Shown here one piece after another: positions 54,710 to 63,276 of a stretch of DNA of 64,000 bases. Below the pieces are notes generated by a model, which saw nothing but the letters and a program-made list of their open reading frames with translations, was not told the DNA's origin and did no database searches. How positions within the stretch are numbered: position 1 is the first letter of the stretch; each line of letters starts with the position of its first letter. The translations under genes were made by a program, and so were the position numbers. Source of the DNA: Prochlorococcus marinus str. MIT 9215 (GTDB lineage: Bacteria > Cyanobacteriota > Cyanobacteriia > PCC-6307 > Cyanobiaceae); contig NC_009840.1 of the NCBI RefSeq assembly GCF_000018065.1, positions 434,001-498,000 on the forward strand, in the 5' to 3' direction.

Positions 54710-55549
54710 ATGAGACATTTTGCAGATCTATTGTTAAATACAAATAATTCCAAGGCTAATGATCAAGTTCCTTTTATTCAGAGGAGAAGAGGAATTGAAA
54801 TAAAGTCTTCACGTGAAATAAATTTGATGAAAAAATCTAGCAAAATTGTAGCAACTGTTTTGAGGGAAATTAGTGATCTAATTAAGCCCGGTTTGAGTAC
54901 AAAAGATTTAGATGATTTCGCAGAAAAGAGGATAAAAAGTTTTGGAGCTGTGCCAAGTTTTAAGGGCTACCATGGTTTCCCTGCTAGTATTTGTTCTAGT
55001 ATTAATAATGAGGTTGTTCATGGGATACCAAATAAAAATAAAATAATTAAAAACGGAGACTTGGTAAAAATTGATACAGGAGCGTATTTAGATGGCTTTC
55101 ATGGTGATAGTTGCATATCAATTTGTGTGGGAGAAGTTAGTCGAAAGGCTCAAAATCTTAGTGATGTAGCTTATAAAGCATTGTATGCGGGGCTTTCGAA
55201 AATTAAGGCAGGGAATACACTTTTAGATGTGGCTGGGGAAATCGAAGATATTGTTTTAAAAAATGGCTTTAGTGTTGTAGAAGACTATACAGGTCATGGA
55301 GTTGGAAGAAATCTTCATGAAGAACCATCGGTATTTAATTTTCGGACCAAAGAATTGCCCAACGTCGTCCTTCGTGAAGGTATGACATTAGCTGTGGAAC
55401 CTATTGTTAATGAAGGGACTAAATATTGTAAAACATTAAATGATAGATGGACCGTAATAACTAAAGATGGAAAATTATCGGCTCAATGGGAGCACACAAT
55501 AGTTGTCTTAAAAGATGGGATTGAAATATTGACAGATAGAGATTTCTAG
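54710..55549 (+). CDS. map: Methionine aminopeptidase, type I
   Basis: A 279-residue dinuclear metal enzyme that removes initiator methionine. Metal ligands lie in KIDTGAYLDGFHGDSC (two aspartates), TGHGVGRNLHEEP (histidine), AVEPIV (glutamate) and WEHTIV (glutamate). An N-terminal extension of about 25 residues precedes the catalytic domain (RRGIEIKSSREINLMKKSSK). It converges with the SDR gene at a four-base gap. Confidence 0.95.
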   Translation: MRHFADLLLNTNNSKANDQVPFIQRRRGIEIKSSREINLMKKSSKIVATVLREISDLIKPGLSTKDLDDFAEKRIKSFGAVPSFKGYHGFPASICSSINNEVVHGIPNKNKIIKNGDLVKIDTGAYLDGFHGDSCISICVGEVSRKAQNLSDVAYKALYAGLSKIKAGNTLLDVAGEIEDIVLKNGFSVVEDYTGHGVGRNLHEEPSVFNFRTKELPNVVLREGMTLAVEPIVNEGTKYCKTLNDRWTVITKDGKLSAQWEHTIVVLKDGIEILTDRDF

Positions 55550-55552
55550 AAA

Positions 55553-56272
55553 CTAAGGTTTGTACTTATAGATAATTTGGCAATACAAAAAATTAATAAA
55601 TTCTTTTATTGGAAAAAGTAGGTATGTTAAAGGGTTTGGGCTAATTATTATTAAATAATTTTTTGAATTTGCTAAGTCATAAATTTTTTTTGAAACAAAT
55701 CTTGGACTCATTATTCCGATAGGATTTAGTTCTGATTTAAAAGGTCCTAAGATGATTTTTTTTATTATTAATTTTTTCTTTGCATCTTTATCCAGAAGAT
55801 TTTTTTTGAAAGACACTAATTTTCCAATAAGGGATTTACTAATCTCATATGACGGATTTAGCGCTGGTAATAGTTCTGCTTCAGATGTGTTTATCCAAAT
55901 CTCTTTTTTTTTCAGTGAATCACTGTTTAGAGCAATATCTTCAAATAAATTTAAGAATTTGAATTTGCTTAATGCATTTATCTCTATTGAGTTTTCATAA
56001 TTAGAATTTTCTCTACTCAAATCATAGATACCATGGTTCAAAATTAGAATGTCTAACTTTTCTAATTGTTTTTTTAATGACAACTCTTTCCCACATTCCC
56101 ATTTAATCCATTCATTTGGAGATTCAAGATTTATTTCATAATTAGTTTTACTATGACTAAACCCAATCACTTTATATCCTTTTTGACGAAACAATTTTGT
56201 TAATTCTTTCCCTAGTGCACCTGAGGCTCCAGTAATTCCTATAGTTTTGTCGTTTTTGGTTGAATTTATCAT
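55553..56272 (-). CDS. Short-chain dehydrogenase-like protein
   Basis: A 239-residue Rossmann protein with TGASGALGKELTKLFRQKGY near the N-terminus and LNHGIYD and NTSEAELLPALNPSYEISKS later (the YxxxK equivalent is YEISK). C-terminal hydrophobic stretch (PNPLTYLLFPIKEFINFLY). No substrate can be told. Divergent from the PTA-like gene over 153 bases. Confidence 0.8.
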   Translation of the reverse strand: MINSTKNDKTIGITGASGALGKELTKLFRQKGYKVIGFSHSKTNYEINLESPNEWIKWECGKELSLKKQLEKLDILILNHGIYDLSRENSNYENSIEINALSKFKFLNLFEDIALNSDSLKKKEIWINTSEAELLPALNPSYEISKSLIGKLVSFKKNLLDKDAKKKLIIKKIILGPFKSELNPIGIMSPRFVSKKIYDLANSKNYLIIISPNPLTYLLFPIKEFINFLYCQIIYKYKP

Positions 56273-56425
56273 TTTGCTTGATTTTGATGATATACCAAAG
56301 AATTAAGATAAATTTACCAAAAAAGCTTATTTATTTTTCTATTTGATTAAAACTCATAAATAAATATTTGTTTAGTATTGAAAAAAATATTATCTTGAAC
56401 CTATTAATAAATAATTTTAATAATT

Positions 56426-57535
56426 ATGAGCGATATATTATTAATTGGTTCATGTGAGCCATTTAGTGGTAAGTCTGCGATGGTTCTTGGGATAGCGAAA
56501 AGACTTTTACAGGAGAAAAAAAAAGTACGCATAGGGAAGCCACTAGCAACTTGTATTGAACTTACTAATCTTCCTTCAATGTCTTATGAAGGATTAATAG
56601 ATGATGATGTTAAGTTTATTGGATCTACTTTAAATATCAAAGAGGATAATTTAATTTCTTCAGTAGGATTATTGGATAATATATCAGCTGAAAAAAGAAT
56701 CTTCAATAAAGACTTACTCCCAGGAAAAGGTTTTGATCAGATTAAAGGATTGGTTAATGATGATTTTGAAGGCCTGAATATTTTAGAGGCAGCTGGAAGT
56801 CTTCATGAAGGTATGATTTATGGCTTAAGTCTCCCACAACTGGCTAAGGATTTAGATGCGAAAGTTTTAATTGTGAATTTGTGGGAAGATTGTAAAAGCG
56901 TGGATGCATTACTAGATGCGAAAAAACAATTAGGTGAGAAATTTGCTGGAGTTGTATTGAACGGGGTGTTGCCGCAAGAAGTCCAAAAAGTTAAAAATGA
57001 AATAATACCTTCTCTTAAAGATCTAGATATTGAAGTCTTTGGGGTGATGCCTAAATCACCACTGCTTAGAAGTGTCACCGTTGGTGAGCTTGTGAGAAGA
57101 CTAAATGCGCAAGTAATTTGTTGCCCTGAAAAAGATCAATTACTTGTCGAAACCTTAAGTATTGGTGCAATGGGGGTGAATTCTGCAATGGAATTTTTCA
57201 GGAGAAGACGAAATATGGCTGTAGTTACTGGAGCTGATAGAACAGATATCCAACTTGCTGCTTTGGAAGCTTCGACTCAATGCTTAATCTTAACTGGTTT
57301 AGGAGACCCTTTGTCACAATTGATTCATAGAGCGGAGGAATTGGAGGTGCCAATTTTAAAGGTGGGATTAGATACTCTTTCCTCTGTAGAAATTATTGAA
57401 CAAGCTTTTGGTCATGTCAGAATACATGAATCAATTAAAGCATCTTATGCTATTCAATTAGTTCAAGAGCATGTAAATCTAAAAAGAATCCTCGAAAAGA
57501 TAGCTTTTCCCTGCAATTTTTCAGATAAATGCTAA
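56426..57535 (+). CDS. BioD-like/DRTGG-domain protein (phosphotransacetylase N-terminal family)
   Basis: A 369-residue protein with an N-terminal P-loop NTPase resembling dethiobiotin synthetase (LIGSCEPFSGKSAMVLGIAK) and a C-terminal DRTGG domain (about 215-330: AVVTGADRTDIQLAALEAS). These are the two domains found ahead of the catalytic part in long phosphotransacetylases; the catalytic part is absent, so acetyl transfer is not expected. A regulatory or nucleotide-sensing role is more likely. First gene of a same-strand run. Confidence 0.82.
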   Translation: MSDILLIGSCEPFSGKSAMVLGIAKRLLQEKKKVRIGKPLATCIELTNLPSMSYEGLIDDDVKFIGSTLNIKEDNLISSVGLLDNISAEKRIFNKDLLPGKGFDQIKGLVNDDFEGLNILEAAGSLHEGMIYGLSLPQLAKDLDAKVLIVNLWEDCKSVDALLDAKKQLGEKFAGVVLNGVLPQEVQKVKNEIIPSLKDLDIEVFGVMPKSPLLRSVTVGELVRRLNAQVICCPEKDQLLVETLSIGAMGVNSAMEFFRRRRNMAVVTGADRTDIQLAALEASTQCLILTGLGDPLSQLIHRAEELEVPILKVGLDTLSSVEIIEQAFGHVRIHESIKASYAIQLVQEHVNLKRILEKIAFPCNFSDKC

Positions 57536-57560
57536 TTTCAAATATAGGAACTGTATTATT

Positions 57561-58073
57561 TTGAGTCGCTCTTTAGATCTCCCAACAACTGAAGGCGTTG
57601 ATGCCTTAGCTCAAGAACTTGCAAAAATCCAAGATAATGGAAAAAGGAGAATTGCTTTTTTGGGTAGTAGACACGTACCCGTCGTAGATATCCACTTAAT
57701 TGAGTTGATAGCAAGGTCGTTGGCAGAGGAAGGACATAATATCCTCACTTCTGGATCTCAGGGTGTTAATGCAGCTGTTATTCGAGCTGTTTTAGATATT
57801 AATCCATCACTATTAACTGTTTTGTTGCCACAAAGTCTTGATAGACAAATACCTGAAATAAAGGATCAACTTGAAAGGGTTATGCATTTGGTTGAAAAAA
57901 GTGAAAATGATGAGTTACCTTTGCCACTTGCAAGCAGTCTTTGTAATCAAGAAATTATTATTAGGTGCGATCAATTAATATGCTTTGCCTTCCATGATAG
58001 TGAAACTTTGCTAAATAGTTGTAGATGCGCCGAAGAAATGGGGAAAATGGTTAGTTTGTTATTTTTTGATTAA
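57561..58073 (+). CDS. SLOG/DprA-like Rossmann protein, unknown
   Basis: A 170-residue protein. IAFLGSRHVPVVDIHLIELI then EGHNILTSGSQGVNAAVIRA matches the nucleotide-binding Rossmann core shared by DprA/Smf, LOG and related SLOG proteins. It starts TTG 25 bases after the DRTGG gene, so the two are probably cotranscribed. Function unknown; it is shorter than true DprA. Confidence 0.75.
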   Translation: MSRSLDLPTTEGVDALAQELAKIQDNGKRRIAFLGSRHVPVVDIHLIELIARSLAEEGHNILTSGSQGVNAAVIRAVLDINPSLLTVLLPQSLDRQIPEIKDQLERVMHLVEKSENDELPLPLASSLCNQEIIIRCDQLICFAFHDSETLLNSCRCAEEMGKMVSLLFFD

Positions 58074-58139
58074 ATTAATTCATTTCCTCTTATTAATTGA
58101 TTTTTTATGCTAGTAATATTTAGCATTTAATAATTTACT

Positions 58140-58637
58140 ATGGCAGAAAGTTTTTCCTTTGATGTGGTTTCTGATTTTGATAGACAGGAATTAGTCAACA
58201 CTTTGGATCAAGTAAAAAGGGAAATTTCTCAACGCTACGATCTCAAAGGTACAGAAACTTCTGTTGATTTAGATAAAGAAAATATTTTTATAATCACCAA
58301 TAGCGAACTCACCTTAAATTCTGTCAATGACATAATTAGACAAAAGGCTATAAAAAGGAACTTATCTTTAAAAATATTTGACTACGGTGAAATTGAAATG
58401 GTTAGTGGTAACAGGGTAAAACAAACAATTTTATTAAAACAAGGCATTAAACAAGATATTGCAAAAAAAATCAGCAAAAATATAAGAGACCAAATAAAAA
58501 AAATCAATGTCAGTATCAATGGAGATACACTCAGAGTTGCAAGTAAGAGTAAAAATGATCTTCAATTTGCAATTAAGCTAGTTAGTGAGTTGGAGGAGTC
58601 TTTGAATATTCCTCTAAAAGCTAATAACTTTAGATAG
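58140..58637 (+). CDS. YajQ family nucleotide-binding protein (UPF0234)
   Basis: A 165-residue protein with two ferredoxin-like halves (AESFSFDVVSDFDRQELVNT; GNRVKQTILLKQGIKQDIAK). YajQ proteins have been reported to bind cyclic di-GMP in some bacteria. The N-terminus SFDVVSDFD is the family signature. Its role in Prochlorococcus is not known to me. Confidence 0.93.
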   Translation: MAESFSFDVVSDFDRQELVNTLDQVKREISQRYDLKGTETSVDLDKENIFIITNSELTLNSVNDIIRQKAIKRNLSLKIFDYGEIEMVSGNRVKQTILLKQGIKQDIAKKISKNIRDQIKKINVSINGDTLRVASKSKNDLQFAIKLVSELEESLNIPLKANNFR

Positions 58638-58665
58638 GATCTTTAAGAAATATTATTTTTAAAAT

Positions 58666-58875
58666 ATGGCAGATTATTCAGAATCTCTCATTAAGTCATT
58701 AATTAAGAAAGTAAAAGAATATCCTCGTTTCTCTACTGAAGAAATAGAGAAATTTTGTTGGATGGCCGTACATGAGCATAAGCATGGTGTTTTACCCTCA
58801 GAATATGACATTAGGGAGATAGATGAGGACCTTTATTTAGAGCTTCTGCAAGAATTTAAATCAAATATCTTCTAA
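58666..58875 (+). CDS. 69-aa protein, unknown
   Basis: A small acidic protein (MADYSESLIKSLIKKVKEYP ... LQEFKSNIF) with a mostly helical composition and HEHKHGVLP in the middle. It follows the YajQ gene by 28 bases. No domain recognised. Confidence 0.7.
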   Translation: MADYSESLIKSLIKKVKEYPRFSTEEIEKFCWMAVHEHKHGVLPSEYDIREIDEDLYLELLQEFKSNIF

Positions 58876-58984
58876 AAAATATCTCTATTTTTATTTTCAA
58901 TTATTAAAAAAATATTTTAATTAAATGCCTAATTAATGCACTAACTAGTCTCTTTAAATATGATTAATAAAATAAAAAAATTTA

Positions 58985-59788
58985 ATGTCAACATCCTTTA
59001 AAAATGTCACTCCAACGGGTCCGGGTGGGACAGCAACATTATTGATTGTATTATCTTTTACAGGCTTTCTTTTGCTCACCCAATCTCTCTTTGTTGTCCC
59101 TTCTGGACAGGTTGCGGTTGTTACAACATTAGGGAAAGTAAGTGGCCCCTCCAGAAGAGCTGGTTTAAACTTTAAACTTCCATTTATTCAGTCTGTATAT
59201 CCATTTGATATCAAAACTCAAGTTCAACCCGAAAAATTTGAAACATTAACTAAAGATCTTCAAGTTATTAGGGCTACCGCTACAGTTAAGTATTCAGTAA
59301 AACCTAATGAAGCAGGAAGGATCTTTGCAACAATTGCAAGTAGAAATAGCGATGTTTATCAAAAAATTGTTCAGCCATCTTTGCTAAAAGCTCTAAAATC
59401 AGTATTTTCTCAATATGAGTTAGAAACTATTGCTACTGAATTCGCAGTAATTTCTGAAAAAGTAGGTGATACAGTTGCTCAGGAACTAAATTCATTCGAT
59501 TATGTAGATGTTAAAAGTCTTGATCTTACTGGATTAGAGATTGCTGAAGAATACAGAGCTGCTATTGAGCAAAAACAAATAGCTGGTCAGCAATTATTAA
59601 GAGCAAAAACAGAAGTAGAAATTGCTGAACAAGAAGCACTTAGATATGAGACATTAAATAGAAGCCTTGACGATCAAGTGCTTTTCAAATTATTTCTAGA
59701 CAAATGGGATGGCAGTACTCAAGTTGTTCCTGGCCTGCCAGGTTCAGAAGGTGGTAGCCCCCCAGTTATAGTTGGTGGTAGAAGATAA
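58985..59788 (+). CDS. Prohibitin/Band 7 (SPFH) family protein
   Basis: A 267-residue protein with one N-terminal membrane span (about 15-35, TLLIVLSFTGFLLLTQSLFV) and a Band 7 domain (VVPSGQVAVVTTLGKVSGPS ... EQKQIAGQQLLRAKTEVEIA). SPFH proteins assemble in the membrane and often act with proteases such as FtsH in membrane-protein quality control. The terminator shared with hemL follows. Confidence 0.92.
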   Translation: MSTSFKNVTPTGPGGTATLLIVLSFTGFLLLTQSLFVVPSGQVAVVTTLGKVSGPSRRAGLNFKLPFIQSVYPFDIKTQVQPEKFETLTKDLQVIRATATVKYSVKPNEAGRIFATIASRNSDVYQKIVQPSLLKALKSVFSQYELETIATEFAVISEKVGDTVAQELNSFDYVDVKSLDLTGLEIAEEYRAAIEQKQIAGQQLLRAKTEVEIAEQEALRYETLNRSLDDQVLFKLFLDKWDGSTQVVPGLPGSEGGSPPVIVGGRR

Positions 59789-59815
59789 TTTTTAAAAAAT
59801 CTTTCTAAAAGTTTT

Positions 59816-59859
59816 AATTAATTACATATTTTTCCTTAAAGAAAAATATGTAATTAATT
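59816..59859. terminator. Long bidirectional terminator between the Band 7 gene and hemL
   Basis: A perfect 19-bp stem (AATTAATTACATATTTTTC and its complement) with a six-base loop. It contains the hemL stop codon and is followed on the + strand by a T run, so it should end both converging transcripts. Confidence 0.85.
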
Positions 59860-61155
59860 TTTTATTGCATTAAAAGATTCGTCAAAAGCCTCGATAGTTT
59901 GATCAATTTCATCCTCACTATGAGCTAGTGATGTGAAACCCGCTTCGAAGGGACTTGGCGCTAGGTAAATTCCGCGTTGAAGCATTTCTCGATGCAACTT
60001 ACCAAAAAGTTCAGAATTATTTGTTTTGGCTTCTTCAAAGTTCCTTACAGGACCATCACATAAGAAAAATCCAAACATACCACTTATACTCCCACCGTTG
60101 ATAGCGATACCGTTATTTTCTGCAGACTGAATTATTCCTTCAATTAATCTAGAAGTTGTTGAATCAAGTTTATCGTATGTGCCATCTTGTTTGAGCAATT
60201 CGAGAGTTTTTATTCCAGCAGTCATTGCGAGTGGATTACCGCTCAAAGTACCCGCTTGGTAAACTGGTCCAGATGGAGCTACCATTGACATTATTTCTTT
60301 CTTGCCTCCATAAGCTCCAACAGGTAGACCTCCACCAATTACTTTCCCGAGGGTGGTTAAATCAGGAGTAACCCCGAACTTTTCTTGAGCACCTCCATAA
60401 CTTATTCTGAATCCAGTCATTACTTCGTCAAAAACTAATAGGGATCCATTCTCAGTGGTTAATTCTCTTAATCCTTCCAAGAATCCAGGCTCTGGAGTAA
60501 TGAATCCAGCATTACCAACAATAGGCTCAAGTATAACTCCCGAAATGGCATCGGGATTTTCAGAAAATAATTTTTTTACCGCTTCGAGGTCATTGTAAGG
60601 AGCAGTGAGTGTGTTAGCAGTTGTTGTTCTTGGAACGCCTGGAGAATCTGGCAAACCTAATGTGGCTACACCTGATCCTGCTTTCACTAAAAACATATCT
60701 GCATGACCGTGGTAGCACCCGTCAAATTTAATTACTTTATCTCTTCCCGTAAATGCTCGCATAAGCCTCAAAACAGCCATGCATGCTTCTGTTCCACTAT
60801 TAACAAATCTAACCATTTCTACAGATGGAACTGCATCTATTACCATTTCGGCGAGTTTGTTCTCTAGTACGCACGGAGCTCCGAAGCTAGTGCCTTTCTC
60901 AATTGCTTCCTGTAAAGCCGTTGTAACTTCAGGGTGGGCATGCCCACATATGGCGGGCCCCCAACTTCCTATGTAGTCAATATATCTATTTCCATCAATA
61001 TCCCAAGCAAAGGGACCTTTGACTCTATCAAAAACAATGGGCTGACCTCCTACAGACTTAAAAGCTCTTACTGGAGAACTAACTCCTCCTGGCATTAGTT
61101 GTTGGGCGGCAGAAAAAATTTCTTCTGATTTGTTGTAATTTAATATGTCAGTCAC
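59854..61155 (-). CDS. hemL: Glutamate-1-semialdehyde 2,1-aminomutase
   Basis: A 433-residue PLP enzyme that makes 5-aminolevulinate, feeding heme, chlorophyll and corrin synthesis. The PLP lysine is in [14 protein letters not shown], with [12 protein letters not shown] near the start and [13 protein letters not shown] later. The start is GTG. The end lies within the terminator shared with the Band 7 gene. About 225 bases with no recognisable gene separate it from xthA. Confidence 0.97.
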   Translation of the reverse strand: MTDILNYNKSEEIFSAAQQLMPGGVSSPVRAFKSVGGQPIVFDRVKGPFAWDIDGNRYIDYIGSWGPAICGHAHPEVTTALQEAIEKGTSFGAPCVLENKLAEMVIDAVPSVEMVRFVNSGTEACMAVLRLMRAFTGRDKVIKFDGCYHGHADMFLVKAGSGVATLGLPDSPGVPRTTTANTLTAPYNDLEAVKKLFSENPDAISGVILEPIVGNAGFITPEPGFLEGLRELTTENGSLLVFDEVMTGFRISYGGAQEKFGVTPDLTTLGKVIGGGLPVGAYGGKKEIMSMVAPSGPVYQAGTLSGNPLAMTAGIKTLELLKQDGTYDKLDSTTSRLIEGIIQSAENNGIAINGGSISGMFGFFLCDGPVRNFEEAKTNNSELFGKLHREMLQRGIYLAPSPFEAGFTSLAHSEDEIDQTIEAFDESFNAIKN

Positions 61156-61382
61156 AATTCAGCTAAATGATGTTTTGAGAAAAATCTTGTCATGTTCTAA
61201 ATTAGAAATAAGTAAAAATTTTGTCAATCAGAATGAAATTCTACATTATGATATTTTTATTGCGATAGTTTCGATTGTAAATTTTTAATTTTAAAGAAAT
61301 AATTATAAAAAACAATACTATTTTAGATAACTCTTTATTAATAGGCGTTTTCGGGCATAATAAAAATTTCGATTTATTTTAT

Positions 61383-62228
61383 TTATATTTCGAAGAAATT
61401 ATCCTCATCCTCAAAAAAATCTACATTTGTGTCGTTTAAGTTAAGGTCTATCATTACTGGAGCATGATCACTTGGACGTAAATAACCTCTGGGTGAGCAG
61501 TCTATGACACAACTTTTAAGTTTTGACGAGAGTTCTTTACTGATGTATATATGGTCTATTCTCCAACCTTTATTTAATTCAAATGCGTTATTACGGTAAT
61601 CCCACCAACTCCAATGGCCAGTATTTTGTTCAAAAATCCTGAAAGAATCTATTAATCTTTTTTTCAGAACATTATTTAGTGCATTTCTTTCTATCTCAGA
61701 TGCCATTATTCCACCTTCATATTTCTTTGGATCATGAATATCCAAGTTAGATGGAGCAACATTAAAATCACCCAAAAGACAAATTAATTCTCCTTTTTTT
61801 TCTTGTTCATCCAAAAATGAAGCTAAACAATTTAACCAATTAATTTTGTATTTGAACTTACTAGATTCTAGAGAAGATCCGTTTGGAACATATACATTTA
61901 TGATTTTAATATTATTAATATCGGCAGAAATTAATCTTTTTTGATCTTGGAATATTTCGATATTTTGATTAAAGTTGGTACATCCGTAAAATCCTTTTTT
62001 AACATTTTCTGGCTTTGTTTTAGAAATAATAGCTACACCATTGTATGATTTTTGTCCGTAGACTTCAACTGCGTATCCTAATTTTTCAAAAGGTTCAGTA
62101 GGGAAACTATCATCCATCACTTTTGTTTCCTGCAAACATAGAATATCTGGATTGACTTGATTAATCCAATCAATTATTTGTGAAAGTCTTGTTCTGATAG
62201 AGTTAACATTCCAAGTTGCTATTAACAA
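61383..62228 (-). CDS. xthA: Exodeoxyribonuclease III (AP endonuclease)
   Basis: A 281-residue EEP-fold nuclease of DNA base-excision repair. Motifs: TWNVNSIR (start), CLQETKV, GDFNVAPSNLDIHDPK, WRIDHIYIS and SDHAPVMIDL. Start is TTG. It is divergent from the 94-aa gene by about 70 bases. Confidence 0.94.
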   Translation of the reverse strand: MLIATWNVNSIRTRLSQIIDWINQVNPDILCLQETKVMDDSFPTEPFEKLGYAVEVYGQKSYNGVAIISKTKPENVKKGFYGCTNFNQNIEIFQDQKRLISADINNIKIINVYVPNGSSLESSKFKYKINWLNCLASFLDEQEKKGELICLLGDFNVAPSNLDIHDPKKYEGGIMASEIERNALNNVLKKRLIDSFRIFEQNTGHWSWWDYRNNAFELNKGWRIDHIYISKELSSKLKSCVIDCSPRGYLRPSDHAPVMIDLNLNDTNVDFFEDEDNFFEI

Positions 62229-62299
62229 ATTTCCACCAAATTATGTAAAATTAAGTTAGCAAAAAATTTTGGTATTAAAGAATTTTGAAATTAAATAAA

Positions 62300-62584
62300 A
62301 TGAAAAATTATTTTTTCAAAACTCATCCTAAATTTATAACTTTTATAATTTTTTTTATTTTGTCAATTTCCGCAAAAGGTGATTACCTAAATGCTGAATA
62401 TTTATTAAAAGAATTAGAAATGGATACCTCAACTAAAACAGAAGAGGAAAGCTCAGTTTTGCCAACCAATCCTTTTGAGCTCGTGGAAATGATTCGAAGA
62501 CAAAATAGTTTGAATGATGCGACTAAGCCCTCTGATGCTATTGACGATGCGTTAAGGTCTTTTAATACATTGGAGGAAAAATAA
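62300..62584 (+). CDS. 94-aa secreted protein, unknown
   Basis: Starts MKNYFFKTHPKFITFIIFFI, a signal peptide that continues to SAKG, then an acidic mature part with FELVEMIRRQNSLNDATKPS. Probably periplasmic. An in-frame TTG at 62285 would add five residues. No domain recognised. Confidence 0.7.
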   Translation: MKNYFFKTHPKFITFIIFFILSISAKGDYLNAEYLLKELEMDTSTKTEEESSVLPTNPFELVEMIRRQNSLNDATKPSDAIDDALRSFNTLEEK

Positions 62585-62623
62585 GAAATTTAATACGATA
62601 AATTGTAATTCTTAAATTTTTAT

Positions 62624-63223
62624 ATGTTAAAAAACCCTATCCCAAAAGTTACTAACAAATTGCAGCACAGAGCAATAGGCATTATAAGTGGTAAATTTAC
62701 TCCCAATGGTAGTGAACAGTTAAATAGAGGCTTTTTAATAGACAATAAAGGCGAAAAAATTGAAACAGTAGTACTAGGTAAAGCATTATCACTTTTAAAA
62801 AAGCATATTGATTTAAAGAAAAGTTATTACTGGATTGTTTATCCAAAGAATAAAAATACTCAAAACTTGCATTTACAGGTTGCAGGGATCTGGGATCCTT
62901 ATCAATTGAATGATTTCCCAAATAATTCTTCAAAAACTAATTTCTCTAAATTATTAGAAGAATTAGATCTAAAAGACAATTATTTTTCTGTTAGAGGTGA
63001 ATTGGTTTTTGTCAATACTCAAAAGAAGGAAATTGTTATTAAAATTTGTTCTTCTTCGAAGTCAAAAAATTTAAAAAATAAAAATTTTAAATTAGTCATC
63101 AAAGGAGAGCTTTCTCTTAAACTTCTTCATAGTTTTGTTAGTTTAGATATCAACAGAGATGGAAATGCCTTGGAATTAATCAATTGCGAAGTGATTGACA
63201 AAAATCTTTTTGAAAATAACTAG
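62624..63223 (+). CDS. 199-aa protein, unknown
   Basis: A basic soluble protein with HRAIGIISGKFTPNGSEQLN then a strand-rich middle (YYWIVYPKNKNTQNLHLQVA) that reads like an OB-fold or similar small barrel. No catalytic motif is seen. It lies 40 bases after the 94-aa gene, 54 bases before larC. Confidence 0.7.
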   Translation: MLKNPIPKVTNKLQHRAIGIISGKFTPNGSEQLNRGFLIDNKGEKIETVVLGKALSLLKKHIDLKKSYYWIVYPKNKNTQNLHLQVAGIWDPYQLNDFPNNSSKTNFSKLLEELDLKDNYFSVRGELVFVNTQKKEIVIKICSSSKSKNLKNKNFKLVIKGELSLKLLHSFVSLDINRDGNALELINCEVIDKNLFENN

Positions 63224-63276
63224 AAAAGAAGTTTGATTTTTCACCGCAATTTTACCAATCAAGAAATCTTTGATTT

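Noticed and set aside
61156-61382. Possible gene in the hemL/xthA spacer
   Set aside because: No open frame of useful length or RNA structure is evident; it probably holds the hemL promoter.
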